A DNA stretch of 64,000 bases from Thiohalomonas sp963783235 (GCA_963783235.1 CAWAMN010000001.1:1674001-1738000), one strand, 5' to 3'. Numbered from the stretch's first letter, positions 17,098-26,926 are shown. Program-made: numbers and translations. Notes: generated by a model not told the origin, from the sequence alone.

Positions 17098-18312
17098 TCA
17101 GGTTCTGTATTCGGCATTGATGCGGACATAGTCGTACGAGAAATCACAGGTCCAGACTGTCGCGTCCGCCGGGCCACGTGAGAGATCGACAACAATAGTG
17201 ATCTCCTCCCCATCCATCACGGCCTGACCCATGGCCTCTTCGTAGTCCGCTGCCCGGCCGCCGTCACGAACGATACAAACATCGCCCAAGTGGATGGTAA
17301 CGGCCTCCAAATCCAGATCGGTGATACCCGCCCTCCCGACAGCGGCCAGTATTCGGCCCCAGTTCGGATCCGATGCGAAGAAAGCGGTTTTCACCAGCGG
17401 CGAGTGAGCAATGGTGTAAGCCACCGCCTCGCACTCCTTTGCGTCGCGACCGTTCACCACCTCGATGGCGATGAACTTGGTGGCGCCTTCGCCATCGCGC
17501 ACGATAAGCTGCGCCAGTTCCTGGCAGACCGTGCTCACTGCGGTCTCCAGGGCGGCAAACTCCTCGCCACCGGGTTCGGGGCGAACCCCGCTGGCTCCCG
17601 TGGCCATCAGCACGCAGGCGTCGTTGGTGGAGGTGTCACCATCGACACTAATGCGATTAAAAGAGAGGTCGGCGGCTCGCTTCAACAACCCATTCAGAAC
17701 GTCTCGATCGACCACGGCATCGGTTGACACGAAGGCCAGCATCGTTGCCATATCCGGGCGAATCATGCCGGCGCCTTTGGAGATCCCGGTGACGGTGACC
17801 GTGCGCCCCCCGATTTCGATCTGCCGCGAGGCACCTTTTTCGACCGTATCGGTGGTAAGAATGCCGCCGGCGGCAGCTGCCCAGCCATCCTCGTCCAAGG
17901 CCTCAAAGGCCGCCGGAACGGCGTCGACGATGGTTGAGACTGGCAGCGGCTCGCCTATGACCCCGGTCGAAAACGGCAGGACCTCGGCCGGTTCGCACCC
18001 CGTCTGCAGGGCTACGGCTTCACAACAGGCGGTGGCGTCGAGAAAACCCTGTCGCCCGGTCCCGGCATTGGCATTACCGGTGTTGATCAGGAGGTAGGAC
18101 GGCTCACGGGCTGAAAGATGCTCGCGTGCGATAATAACCGGAGCCGCACAGAAGGCGTTGCGGGTGAAAACCGCCGACGCCGTACCGCCCCGGGCCAGTT
18201 CGATCAGAACCAGATCCGGCCGGCCCGGCTTTTTGATGCCGGCAGCGGTCGTACCCAGGCGTACTCCCCGCACCGGATGCAATGTTGGCAGCCCCTTGTA
18301 ACCGACAGCCAT
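17098..18312 (-). CDS. argJ: bifunctional glutamate N-acetyltransferase / ornithine acetyltransferase
   Basis: 404 aa, full length. The autoprocessing site is in KGAGMIRPDMATMLAFVSTD near residue 190; cleavage before the Thr of MATML gives the alpha and beta chains and makes that Thr the nucleophile. Other family motifs are INTGNANAGTG and DPNWGRILAAVGRAG, and the chain ends in the usual NAEYRT. It transfers the acetyl group from N-acetylornithine to glutamate and also makes N-acetylglutamate from acetyl-CoA in arginine synthesis. It lies downstream of secA with a 74-bp gap and is probably co-transcribed with it. Confidence 0.95.
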   Translation of the reverse strand: MAVGYKGLPTLHPVRGVRLGTTAAGIKKPGRPDLVLIELARGGTASAVFTRNAFCAAPVIIAREHLSAREPSYLLINTGNANAGTGRQGFLDATACCEAVALQTGCEPAEVLPFSTGVIGEPLPVSTIVDAVPAAFEALDEDGWAAAAGGILTTDTVEKGASRQIEIGGRTVTVTGISKGAGMIRPDMATMLAFVSTDAVVDRDVLNGLLKRAADLSFNRISVDGDTSTNDACVLMATGASGVRPEPGGEEFAALETAVSTVCQELAQLIVRDGEGATKFIAIEVVNGRDAKECEAVAYTIAHSPLVKTAFFASDPNWGRILAAVGRAGITDLDLEAVTIHLGDVCIVRDGGRAADYEEAMGQAVMDGEEITIVVDLSRGPADATVWTCDFSYDYVRINAEYRT

Positions 18313-18386
18313 TCTCTCTCCCTATTCTTTTGATTCTTCCCAACAGGCTGGGCGTTTGTATATCACCCAAAGCCATCCGGTGGGGT

Positions 18387-21092
18387 TCAGTCGAGGCGCC
18401 CGTGGCACTGCTTGTATTTCTTACCGGAGCCGCATGGGCACGGCTCGTTGCGCCCGACTTTACGGCCGTCACGCACAAAGGGACGGTGCTCATCCTCGGA
18501 GGCATCCGGTTCGGACTCGACGCCGGCCATAGCTGATGCCTGGGCATGCTGAAATTCCATCTGCGCCGCCGCTCGCCGCTGCTCCTCGACGGCCGCGACA
18601 TCCTCTTCGGCCTGGACCTGCACCTTGGAGAGCACGCTGATCACCTCGCGCTTGATGCGCCCGAGCATTTCATCAAACAGTTCGAAGGCCTCGCGCTTGT
18701 ACTCCTGCTTGGGGTTCTTCTGGGCATAGCCGCGCAGGTGAATGCCCTGGCGCAGATAATCCATCGCGGCTAGATGCTCCTTCCAGTGGGTGTCGAGCAC
18801 CTGCAACATCACAGCCTTTTCGAAGTGGCGCAGCACCGCAGCACCCGCTTGCTCCTCCTTCGTCTTGTAGCGGTTGCCCATCTCCTCGAGGATCCGCTGA
18901 CGCAGATTCTCCTCGTGGAGGTCGTCGTCTTCATCCAGCCACTGCTGGATCGGCAGCTTCAGGCCGAACTCGTAATCCAGCGCCTCTTCCAGGCCCGGCA
19001 CGTCCCACTGCTCCTCGATGCTCTGCGGTGGGATGTAGCCATCGATGACCTCATTGAGTACGTCTTCGCGAACCGTCTCGATGGCCTCGGAGATGTCATC
19101 CTGTGCCATGAGATCGTTGCGCTGTTCGTAGATGACCTTACGCTGATCGTTGGCCACATCATCGTATTCCAGCAACTGTTTGCGGATATCGAAATTATGG
19201 CCCTCCACCTTGCGCTGGGCATTTTCGATGGCGCGGGACACCCAGGGGTGCTCAATGGCCTCACCCTTCTCCATGCCGAGCTTCTGCATGATCCCCGCTA
19301 CCCGGTCGGAGGCGAAGATCCGCATCAGATTATCTTCGAGGGAGAGATAGAAACGGGTTGAACCCGGGTCGCCCTGGCGCCCCGAACGGCCACGCAGCTG
19401 GTTATCGATACGCCGCGATTCATGGCGCTCCGTACCGATGATATGGAGGCCGCCGGCTTCCAGAACCGTTTGATTGCGCTTTTCCCAGTCCTCACGTACT
19501 TGGGTTTTTGCGTCCGCCTGCTCTTCGCCTAACTGGTCCAGCTCGGCATTAAGGTTGCCGCCGAGAACAATGTCGGTGCCGCGACCCGCCATATTGGTGG
19601 CGATAGTGACCGCGCCGGGCATCCCCGCACGAACCACGATCTCCGCCTCGCGTTCATGCTGCTTGGCGTTCAGCACCTCATGCTTGATCTTTTCCTTCTT
19701 CAGAAGTCGCGACAGGTACTCCGAGACCTCGATAGACGTGGTACCCACCAGAACCGGCTGCTGACGCTTATGGCAGTCCTTGATGTCCTCGATGATGGCG
19801 TCGAACTTCTCCTGTTGGGTGAGATAGATCAAATCACCCATATCTTTTCGGACCATCGGCTTATGGGTGGGGATCACCACCACCTCCAGGCCGTAGATCT
19901 GTTGAAACTCGTAGGCTTCCGTATCGGCGGTACCGGTCATGCCCGACAGCTTTTCGTAAAGCCGGAAGTAATTCTGGAAGGTAATGGAGGCGAGGGTCTG
20001 GTTCTCGCTCTGTATCGGTACCCCCTCTTTGGCCTCCACCGCCTGGTGCAGACCGTCCGACCAACGCCGCCCGGGCATGGTGCGGCCGGTGAATTCATCA
20101 ACGATGACCACCTGGTTGTCGCTGATGAGGTAATGAACGTCCCTTTGAAACAGGACATGGGCGCGCAGGGCCGCATTGAGGTGATGCATCAGGCCGATAT
20201 TTGCGGCGTCATAAAGGGTCTCGCCCTCTCCGAGCAGCCCGGCTTCGGTCAGAAGTCCCTCGACATGCTCATGCCCCTCTTCGGTCAAGAAGACCTGGCG
20301 CGCCTTTTCATCGAGTGTGTAGTCACCCGGGCCGTCTTCCTCTTCCTGCTTGGTCAGTTCGGGGACCAGCCCGTTCATCCTCTGATAGAGCTCAGAGCTG
20401 TTCTCGGCCTGCCCCGAAATAATCAGCGGTGTCCGGGCTTCATCGATAAGGATTGAGTCGACCTCATCGACGATGGCGAACCGGCGCTCCCGTTGCACCC
20501 GTTCTTCCGGGCTAAATGCCATGTTGTCGCGCAGGTAGTCGAAACCGTATTCATTGTTGGTGCCATAGGTGATATCGGCGAGGTAGGCAAGGCGTTTGGA
20601 TTCATGATCCATTCCGGGCACGACCACGCCGGTCTCCATTCCCAAAAAGCCGTAAAGCTTACCCATCCACGCGGCATCGCGGCGGGCGAGGTAATCATTG
20701 ACGGTAATGACGTGCACGCCCTTGCCCGGCAGGGCATTGAGATAAGCCGCCAGGGTGGCGACAAGGGTCTTACCCTCGCCGGTTTTCATTTCGGCAATCT
20801 TGCCCAGGTGCAGAACCATGCCGCCAATCAGCTGCACATCGTAATGTCGCATGCCGAGAACCCGCTTGGCCGCCTCGCGGACCACAGCAAAGGCTTCGGG
20901 CAGCAGATCGTCAAGGGCCGTGCCTTCTTCCAGACGCTGCCGGAATTCAATCGTTTTTCCCTGAAGTGCCTCGTCCGAGAGCACCTCCAGTTCCGGCTCG
21001 AGGTCGTTGATGCGCGTAACGTTTTTGTGCAGACGTTTGAGCAACCGCTCGTTTCGGCTGCCGAAGATCTTGCTCAGGATATTGGTGACCAT
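18387..21092 (-). CDS. secA: SecA, preprotein translocase ATPase
   Basis: 901 aa, full length. Walker A EMKTGEGKT near residue 105 and the DEAD-type box IVDEVDSILIDEARTP near 210 mark NBD1. NBD2 has the TNMAGRGTDIVLGGN and RGRSGRQGDPG motifs. The C-terminal zinc and SecB-binding tail CPCGSGKKYKQCHG is intact. SecA drives proteins through SecYEG at the inner membrane. The upstream region (21093-21256) has no obvious SecM-like regulator gene; the M23 peptidase and a small putative lipoprotein precede it on the same strand. Confidence 0.97.
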   Translation of the reverse strand: MVTNILSKIFGSRNERLLKRLHKNVTRINDLEPELEVLSDEALQGKTIEFRQRLEEGTALDDLLPEAFAVVREAAKRVLGMRHYDVQLIGGMVLHLGKIAEMKTGEGKTLVATLAAYLNALPGKGVHVITVNDYLARRDAAWMGKLYGFLGMETGVVVPGMDHESKRLAYLADITYGTNNEYGFDYLRDNMAFSPEERVQRERRFAIVDEVDSILIDEARTPLIISGQAENSSELYQRMNGLVPELTKQEEEDGPGDYTLDEKARQVFLTEEGHEHVEGLLTEAGLLGEGETLYDAANIGLMHHLNAALRAHVLFQRDVHYLISDNQVVIVDEFTGRTMPGRRWSDGLHQAVEAKEGVPIQSENQTLASITFQNYFRLYEKLSGMTGTADTEAYEFQQIYGLEVVVIPTHKPMVRKDMGDLIYLTQQEKFDAIIEDIKDCHKRQQPVLVGTTSIEVSEYLSRLLKKEKIKHEVLNAKQHEREAEIVVRAGMPGAVTIATNMAGRGTDIVLGGNLNAELDQLGEEQADAKTQVREDWEKRNQTVLEAGGLHIIGTERHESRRIDNQLRGRSGRQGDPGSTRFYLSLEDNLMRIFASDRVAGIMQKLGMEKGEAIEHPWVSRAIENAQRKVEGHNFDIRKQLLEYDDVANDQRKVIYEQRNDLMAQDDISEAIETVREDVLNEVIDGYIPPQSIEEQWDVPGLEEALDYEFGLKLPIQQWLDEDDDLHEENLRQRILEEMGNRYKTKEEQAGAAVLRHFEKAVMLQVLDTHWKEHLAAMDYLRQGIHLRGYAQKNPKQEYKREAFELFDEMLGRIKREVISVLSKVQVQAEEDVAAVEEQRRAAAQMEFQHAQASAMAGVESEPDASEDEHRPFVRDGRKVGRNEPCPCGSGKKYKQCHGRLD

Positions 21093-21256
21093 AAAACTTC
21101 CCGGATTGCTCCGAATTGAATCCTTGCACCGGCCGTCTCGACCGGTCCAAAGCGGACTATTCTAACGGACGCTGATGGGGTTTGCGCGGGTTAACACTCC
21201 GCAGCGGCGCCGTTCGCGGGGTTCTTGTCTCATCGAGACACGATTTGGTCCCACTC

Positions 21257-21973
21257 TCAGGGACCGAGCGCGGCGGTAATAGACGGGTCCAGTGGTTCTA
21301 CGACCCGCTGCTCACCTCGATGTCTGACTCCTGGACGGAATCCGGAACTGTCGAGGCTCGTTAGCTGCGAGAGCCGCCGCCGCTGCCGGCTGACGGCCCA
21401 TGGTCCGCTAGCTCGTTCCTGGCGAACCGACCCGGTGGCACCTATGCGACCAGTTTCCGGCGGAGCGTACAAAACCGACGCCAACCTATCGATCCCGCTG
21501 ACTTTGATGTCCCGGCCAGTACAAAAATTCCCCGGAATATTGGAGATTAGACTATCGAGGCACAGTTTAGATGCCGTCCGCGCATCGAATGCGCGCCAGT
21601 CTTGGTCATAGGAGACTGCTTCAGGACGGGAACCGTAGGGGGTGGTTTCGCGATTGGCACCGCCATCGCGCGAAGTCACTGCCGCATTCGATACCGTAGT
21701 CGGTCTCAGTCGGGCTACGGCGCCCCAAGAGCGGGGATTTGGGTCGAGATTGAAGGTATCCGGGTGAGCGTTATCACCAACCCCGGGTTCGAGGTCGTCC
21801 CAACTCTGTTGCAACGGAGGGGAGCCGTGATTCTGTGGAAGCCGGCCCGCATCACCGGCTGAAGGAGGCGCCTCTGCACCGAAAGGCCGCACAGAGGCCA
21901 CGGAACAGGCCGACAGCCCTACCGTGCAGGCCAAGAAGGCGAATCGGCCGATTGCTGACGAACGGCTACGCAT
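21257..21973 (-). CDS. putative lipoprotein, unknown family
   Basis: 238 aa open frame starting 17 bases after the M23 peptidase stop. The N-terminus is a lipoprotein signal: MRSRSS, a hydrophobic stretch, then the lipobox GLSAC with the Cys near residue 23. The middle is low complexity (Ser, Pro, Gly, Asp) with one plausible folded patch around KLCLDSLISNIPGNF. The last 60 residues are Arg-rich and look like out-of-frame sequence, so the true end may be earlier or there may be a frameshift. I recognise no family. Support is the signal peptide and its position between an M23 peptidase and secA; it could be a chance frame. Confidence 0.4.
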   Translation of the reverse strand: MRSRSSAIGRFAFLACTVGLSACSVASVRPFGAEAPPSAGDAGRLPQNHGSPPLQQSWDDLEPGVGDNAHPDTFNLDPNPRSWGAVARLRPTTVSNAAVTSRDGGANRETTPYGSRPEAVSYDQDWRAFDARTASKLCLDSLISNIPGNFCTGRDIKVSGIDRLASVLYAPPETGRIGATGSVRQERASGPWAVSRQRRRLSQLTSLDSSGFRPGVRHRGEQRVVEPLDPSITAALGP

Positions 21974-21990
21974 CGGCCATTGGCGATCGG

Positions 21991-22908
21991 TCAGCTTGCC
22001 GCCTTCAGGTATTTGGATGGATTGACTGTTTTGCCTTCGCGAATGACTTCGAAATGCACATGGGGCCCGGTGGAACGGCCCGTACTTCCCATCGTGGCTA
22101 TCAGGTCGCCCTTTTTGACCGTTTCACCCACTTTGACCTTGATGTCCTTGCAGTGACCGTAACGCGTCACGTATCCCCCTCCGTGGGTCACCTCGACCAG
22201 ATTCCCGTAGCCATAACGATCACTGGCCCATGTCACCACTCCGGAAGCCACCGCCATGATAAGGGAGCCTTCTTTACCGGCCAGGTCGACTCCTTTGTGG
22301 TAATCCTTTTTGCCTGTGAAGGGATCATTACGCCATCCGAAATGCGATGACAGCCATCCCCCTTCTATTGGCCTGCCTCGCGGCTGCACCTGGGCCTGCA
22401 AATTGCGGTTCATCAGCAGGTTTTCGAGTACCGAGAGTTGTCGTTCGCGATCTTCCAACTGCTGCGACAAGTCATCAAGCTGACTCATGAAGTCCGGAAC
22501 CGCGACTGCCTGCTGAGCGACATCGCTTTCGGGACCGCCTTGGGCCGGCAGAGTACTGAAATCGAACTCTCCATTGTCCAGCCCTCCGATTCGGGTGAGC
22601 CGCTGCCCCAGTGCATCCAAGCGAATCACGTGGGCCTGCATCTGACCCAATCGCAGCGTAAGGGCGTTGAGATTCTCCTCTGCGGTGCGGGTGGCTTCGG
22701 CCACCCGGGCCCGCTGCTTGGCCATTTCCTGTTCAAGGCCGTCGGCCAGAACCTGGTTCGCACCATGTTCCGTACCAAGCCGGTACCCGGCATAGAGACC
22801 CACCACCGGAAGCGCAACAGCCAGAAAAAGAATCGACATAAACGCCTTGCCGCCAAACTCGAGGCATTTGGAGCGTCCCAGGCGCTTGGAAACCAGCAGG
22901 ATATTCAT
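21991..22908 (-). CDS. M23 family LytM-type murein endopeptidase / activator, membrane anchored
   Basis: 305 aa. A cytoplasmic N-terminus with an uncleaved hydrophobic anchor near residues 24-43 is followed by a predicted coiled coil (about 50-165). The C-terminal peptidase M23 domain has the zinc motif HKGVDLAG (HxxxD) near residue 205 and HVHFEV near 286, so the metal ligands look complete and it may be an active DD-endopeptidase. It resembles the M23 protein found next to secA in pseudomonads and relatives. It is divergent from the DUF721 gene, with 73 bases between the two starts. Confidence 0.9.
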   Translation of the reverse strand: MNILLVSKRLGRSKCLEFGGKAFMSILFLAVALPVVGLYAGYRLGTEHGANQVLADGLEQEMAKQRARVAEATRTAEENLNALTLRLGQMQAHVIRLDALGQRLTRIGGLDNGEFDFSTLPAQGGPESDVAQQAVAVPDFMSQLDDLSQQLEDRERQLSVLENLLMNRNLQAQVQPRGRPIEGGWLSSHFGWRNDPFTGKKDYHKGVDLAGKEGSLIMAVASGVVTWASDRYGYGNLVEVTHGGGYVTRYGHCKDIKVKVGETVKKGDLIATMGSTGRSTGPHVHFEVIREGKTVNPSKYLKAAS

Positions 22909-22981
22909 TATGTGCCTGTCTCGGTAACCTTCGTTCGTTTATTATTGGTTATTATGCTTGATTTGGCGTCCGGAGCCTAAC

Positions 22982-23410
22982 GTGTCACGACCCCGAAACC
23001 TCGAATCATTGCTGGCTGGCGGACTGGGCCGAGTCATTGACAAAGCCAAGACATTGATTCGATTGGAAAAACGAATAACTAACCAACTAGATGAAAAACT
23101 CGCTCCCCACTGTCGAGTCGCCAACGTCAACGGCAGCGTTCTGGTCCTCCAGGTGGACACTCCCGCCTGGGCCGGCCGCCTCCGCCAGCAAGCCCCCAAA
23201 CTGGTAGCCCGGTTGCGGCAAACCGATGAACTCGCAGCGATCGAACAGATTCGGGTGACGGTTCGTCCTATTGAGCGCCGAACCACTACCTCACGTCCGA
23301 TGCCCCAGTTATCGGCCAAAAGCGCCGCCGGCATCGAGGCCGCAGCCGAAACCATCGCTGATCAAACGCTCAGTGCCGCTCTCAAACGGCTAGCCAAGCA
23401 CCGCCAGTAA
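22982..23410 (+). CDS. DUF721 protein, DciA-like
   Basis: 142 aa from a GTG at 22982, giving VSRPRNLESLL as the N-terminus; a TTG at 22958 would add eight residues. The core LAPHCRVANVNGSVLVLQVD-TPAWAGRLRQQAPKLVARL is the DUF721 signature. DciA proteins with this KH-like domain load or recruit the replicative helicase DnaB in bacteria lacking DnaC, but not every DUF721 member is proven to do so. The basic C-terminal tail is probably disordered. The position between the secA-region peptidase and lpxC is conserved in pseudomonads. It converges on lpxC. Confidence 0.85.
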   Translation: MSRPRNLESLLAGGLGRVIDKAKTLIRLEKRITNQLDEKLAPHCRVANVNGSVLVLQVDTPAWAGRLRQQAPKLVARLRQTDELAAIEQIRVTVRPIERRTTTSRPMPQLSAKSAAGIEAAAETIADQTLSAALKRLAKHRQ

Positions 23411-23446
23411 CCGCTAGATCCTTTTCCAAAAACGATTACGAACGCT

Positions 23447-24358
23447 TTAGCCTACCGGTAGCGGTTGGACATAGGAAATCGGTGCGCTCTTGGGTTCATC
23501 GAACGTGACCACTTCCCAGGCTTCCCGGTCGGCCAACAGGGTGCGCAGCAACAGGTTGTTCAGGGCGTGGCCCGACTTGTAACCACTGAAAGCCCCGATA
23601 AGGCTGTGACCGAGCAGATAGAGATCCCCGATGGCATCGAGGATCTTGTGCTTCACGAATTCGTTTTCGTACCGCAGGCCGTCTTCATTCAAAATGCGGT
23701 AATCGTCGACCACAACCGCATTATCCAGACTCCCGCCCAAGGCCAGATTCTGCGCCCTCAGCGCCTCGACCTGACTCATGAAACCGAAGGTCCGCGCACG
23801 ACTCACTTCCTTGACGAAGGAGGTGGTGGAGAAATCGATTTCCGAATGCTGGATATCGCTGTTGAAGGCCGGGTGATCAAAATCGATAGCCATTCCGACC
23901 TTAAAGCCCTCAAAGGGGTCGAAGCGAACCCATTTTTCATCTTCGCGGACCTCGACCGTGCGCTTGATGCGGATAAACCGCTTGGCCGCCTTCTGCTCCT
24001 GAATGCCCGCCGACTGGATCAAAAACACGAACGGACCCGCACTGCCATCCATGATCGGAACCTCGGGGGCGGACAGGTCGATATAGGCGTTATCGATGCC
24101 CATCCCCGCCAAGGCCGAGAGCAGGTGCTCAACGGTAGAGATGCGCACGTCCCCCTTCACCAGGGTAGAGGAGAGGGTTGTCTCGCCCACGTTTTCCGCC
24201 TTGGCCTGGACTTCCACCGGGACCTCGAAGTCCACCCGACGGAATACAATTCCGGCATCCACCGGCGCCGGCCTCAACGTGAGATAGACTTTCTCCCCCG
24301 TGTGCAGGCCGACCCCCGTGGCCCGAATAACATTCTTCAACGTGCGTTGCCGGATCAC
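23447..24358 (-). CDS. lpxC: UDP-3-O-acyl-N-acetylglucosamine deacetylase
   Basis: 303 aa from a GTG start (VIRQRTLKNVIRATGVGLHTG). Zinc ligands are visible as the first His in STVEHLLSALAG and the FVKHKILDAIGDLYLLGH segment. LpxC removes the acetyl group from UDP-3-O-acyl-GlcNAc, the committed step of lipid A synthesis in the cytoplasm. It follows ftsZ at the end of the division cluster as in E. coli, with a 113-bp gap that contains its own extended -10 promoter. In enterobacteria LpxC level is set by FtsH proteolysis of the C-terminus; the tail here (SYVQPLPVG) differs. Confidence 0.96.
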   Translation of the reverse strand: MIRQRTLKNVIRATGVGLHTGEKVYLTLRPAPVDAGIVFRRVDFEVPVEVQAKAENVGETTLSSTLVKGDVRISTVEHLLSALAGMGIDNAYIDLSAPEVPIMDGSAGPFVFLIQSAGIQEQKAAKRFIRIKRTVEVREDEKWVRFDPFEGFKVGMAIDFDHPAFNSDIQHSEIDFSTTSFVKEVSRARTFGFMSQVEALRAQNLALGGSLDNAVVVDDYRILNEDGLRYENEFVKHKILDAIGDLYLLGHSLIGAFSGYKSGHALNNLLLRTLLADREAWEVVTFDEPKSAPISYVQPLPVG

Positions 24359-24403
24359 CGTAAATACCTGATTTTTAGATTAGATTACGCGTAGTTAGGC
24401 GAA

Positions 24404-24432
24404 ATCATAACATGGGGCAAATCCCGTGCCTA
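24404..24432 (-). promoter_or_regulatory. lpxC promoter (extended -10)
   Basis: Read on the minus strand: TAGGCA (24432-24427), a 17-base spacer, then TATGAT (24409-24404) preceded by TGT, giving an extended -10. Transcription would start near 24397, about 40 bases before the lpxC GTG. It would let lpxC be expressed independently of ftsZ read-through. Confidence 0.6.
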
Positions 24433-24471
24433 GTGAAGGTGTTCACAACTTTGTCCCCATCGGCAGGGCCC

Positions 24472-25617
24472 TCAATCGGCCTGACGACGAAGGAATGCCG
24501 GGATGTCCAGGTAATCCATATCCCCCTCTTTCGCTTTCGCCTTGGCGGTTTCGGCGGCACGCTGGCGCAAGACCGTGGGACGATCGTAGTCGACATCGTC
24601 TGCCCCTGTACTCTGCTGGTTGACCACCAGCTTGACCGGTTGCTCGCCCTGGCTGGCGCCATCCTGTCCCAGGCCGGTGGCAACAACCGTCACCCGCAGC
24701 TCGTCGGACATATCCGGATCGATCACGGTACCGACCACAACCGTGGCATTTTCGGAGGCAAACTCGGCGATGGTATCGCCCACGTCCTGGAACTCGCCCA
24801 TGGACATGTCCATCCCCGCCGTCACATTGACCAGGATCCCGCGTGCGCCGGAGAGGTTTACATCCTCAAGCAAAGGGCTGGAGACAGCCGCTTCGGCCGC
24901 TTGGCGGGCCCGCGTGTCACCGGATGCCGACCCGGTCCCCATCATAGCCATGCCCATCTCGCTCATGACCGTTCGCACGTCAGCAAAGTCAACGTTGATA
25001 AGACCGGGTCGGGTGATCAGCTCGGCGATCCCCTGAACCGCGCCCAGCAGAACGTCGTTAGCCGCTTTGAAGGCATCCAGCAGTGTGGCGCTTTTGCCCA
25101 TCACCGAAAGCAGCTTGTCATTGGGAATGGTGATGAGAGAGTCCACATGCTTCTTCAGCTCTTCCATGCCTTCGATGGCGACCTTCATCCGTTTTTTGCC
25201 CTCGAAGGGGAACGGCTTGGTGACCACCGCCACCGTGAGGATGCCCAGCTCTCTGGCTACCTGGGCAACCACGGGCGCACCACCGGTGCCGGTACCGCCG
25301 CCCATCCCTGCAGTGATGAAGACCATATCCGCACCGGCGAGCACTTCCTGGATGCGGTCGCGGTCCTCCATGGCGGCCTGCCGGCCGATCTCTGGATTGG
25401 CCCCGGCCCCCAGTCCCTTGGTGATGTTGCTGCCGATTTGAAGCACGGTCTGGTTGGAAAGCTTCGTCAGTGCCTGGGCATCGGTGTTGGCGCAGACAAA
25501 ATCCACACCCTCGATGCTCTGCACCACCATATGTTCCACAGCGTTTCCGCCGCCGCCGCCCACGCCGACGACCTTGATTATGGCGTTCTGTGCCTGTGCA
25601 TCCATCAGTTCGAACAT
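24472..25617 (-). CDS. ftsZ: FtsZ, cell division GTPase
   Basis: 381 aa, full length. The tubulin signature GGGTGTGGAPVVA lies near residue 106, with GVGGGGGNAVEHM near the N-terminus and NVDFADVRTVMSEMG as the T7-type loop. The extreme C-terminus DYLDIPAFLRRQ is the conserved peptide that binds FtsA, ZipA and ZapD. FtsZ polymerises into the Z ring that recruits the rest of the division proteins encoded upstream. The 62-bp gap to ftsA holds a good ribosome site (GGAGGTGACGAC region). Confidence 0.97.
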   Translation of the reverse strand: MFELMDAQAQNAIIKVVGVGGGGGNAVEHMVVQSIEGVDFVCANTDAQALTKLSNQTVLQIGSNITKGLGAGANPEIGRQAAMEDRDRIQEVLAGADMVFITAGMGGGTGTGGAPVVAQVARELGILTVAVVTKPFPFEGKKRMKVAIEGMEELKKHVDSLITIPNDKLLSVMGKSATLLDAFKAANDVLLGAVQGIAELITRPGLINVDFADVRTVMSEMGMAMMGTGSASGDTRARQAAEAAVSSPLLEDVNLSGARGILVNVTAGMDMSMGEFQDVGDTIAEFASENATVVVGTVIDPDMSDELRVTVVATGLGQDGASQGEQPVKLVVNQQSTGADDVDYDRPTVLRQRAAETAKAKAKEGDMDYLDIPAFLRRQAD

Positions 25618-25679
25618 GTCGTCACCTCCTGATTATGGTTATAGGGCGGTGCCCCTCCCCACGTCTTTGATCTTGTTAG

Positions 25680-26909
25680 TTAGAAATTCCCTTGGAACCA
25701 GCTCTTCATGCGCTGGTAGACACTGCGCAACCCGCCTCCGGCGATCTCCGGGGCGTGGCCGCGGTTGTGCTTGCCGAACAGCAAAAGCCCGACGCCCGTG
25801 GAGTAGATTGGGTTTCGCACCACGTCGGACAGACCGGCAACGCCCTGGGGCAACCCCAGACGCACCGGCATGTGAAAGATTTCTTCCGCCAGCTCCACCA
25901 CACCCTCCATCTTGGCGGTGCCGCCGGTGAGCACGACGCCGGCGGCGCAAAGGTCTTCGAAACCGCTTCGACGCAACTCCGCCTGAACCAGCGTGAACAG
26001 TTCGTCGTAACGGGGCTCGACCACCTCCGCCAGGGTCTGGCGCGCCAGGCGCCGAGCCGGCCGGTCACCCACACTCGGGACTTCAATGGTGTCGTCGGGA
26101 CTGGCCAGTTGGGTGAGCGCACAGGCATATTTGATTTTGATGTCGTCGGCGTGCTGTGTCGGCGTGCGCAGCGCAACGGCGATATCGTTGGTCACCTGGT
26201 CTCCCGCGATGGGAATCACGGCCGTGTGGCGAATGGCCCCTTCCGTGAAAACGGCGATATCCGTGGTCCCGCCACCAATGTCGACGAGACAGACCCCGAG
26301 CTCTTTTTCATCCTCTGAGAGGACGGCGTAACTGGAGGCCAGTTGCTCAAGAATGATGTCGTCGACCTCCAGACCGCAGCGGCGCACGCATTTGATGATG
26401 TTTTGCGCAGCACTGACGGCACCGGTGACCAAATGGACCTTCGCTTCCAGGCGCACCCCGGACATGCCGACCGGCTCCCGAATGCCCTCCTGGTTGTCGA
26501 TGATGAACTCCTGCGGCAGCACGTGAAGGATCTTCTGATCGGCGGGGATCGCCACCGCCCGTGCAGCATCAATCACCCGCTCCACATCGCCCTGGTGCAC
26601 CTCTTTGTCCTTGATGGCCACGATACCGTGGGAATTGAGGCTCTTGATGTGGCTGCCTGCGATGCCGGTGAAGACCGAATGGATCTGACAGCCGGCCATC
26701 AATTCAGCCTCCTCGACCGCTCTCTGGATCGACTGCACCGTTGATTCGATATTGACCACCACCCCTTTTTTGAGACCCCGGGACGGATGGGACCCGATCC
26801 CGATGATTTCGATCTCCTCCTCGGCGGTGACCTCACCGACGATGGCACTCACTTTGGACGTGCCGATGTCCAGGGCGACGATTAGGTTCTTGTCCACTCT
26901 TTTCGACAT
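25680..26909 (-). CDS. ftsA: FtsA, actin-like division protein
   Basis: 409 aa from the ATG at 26909 (MSKRVDKNLIVALDIGTSK); the longer open frame to 26954 overlaps ftsQ and is not needed. Phosphate-binding motifs ALDIGTSKV and VDIGGGTTDIAVF and the adenosine motif VLTGGTAKMEGV are present. The C-terminal amphipathic membrane helix is visible as SVYQRMKSWFQGNF. It anchors FtsZ filaments to the inner membrane. It starts 17 bases after ftsQ, with GGGGAGAGA as the ribosome site. Confidence 0.96.
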   Translation of the reverse strand: MSKRVDKNLIVALDIGTSKVSAIVGEVTAEEEIEIIGIGSHPSRGLKKGVVVNIESTVQSIQRAVEEAELMAGCQIHSVFTGIAGSHIKSLNSHGIVAIKDKEVHQGDVERVIDAARAVAIPADQKILHVLPQEFIIDNQEGIREPVGMSGVRLEAKVHLVTGAVSAAQNIIKCVRRCGLEVDDIILEQLASSYAVLSEDEKELGVCLVDIGGGTTDIAVFTEGAIRHTAVIPIAGDQVTNDIAVALRTPTQHADDIKIKYACALTQLASPDDTIEVPSVGDRPARRLARQTLAEVVEPRYDELFTLVQAELRRSGFEDLCAAGVVLTGGTAKMEGVVELAEEIFHMPVRLGLPQGVAGLSDVVRNPIYSTGVGLLLFGKHNRGHAPEIAGGGLRSVYQRMKSWFQGNF

Positions 26910-26926
26910 ACCTTCTCTCCCCGGCC

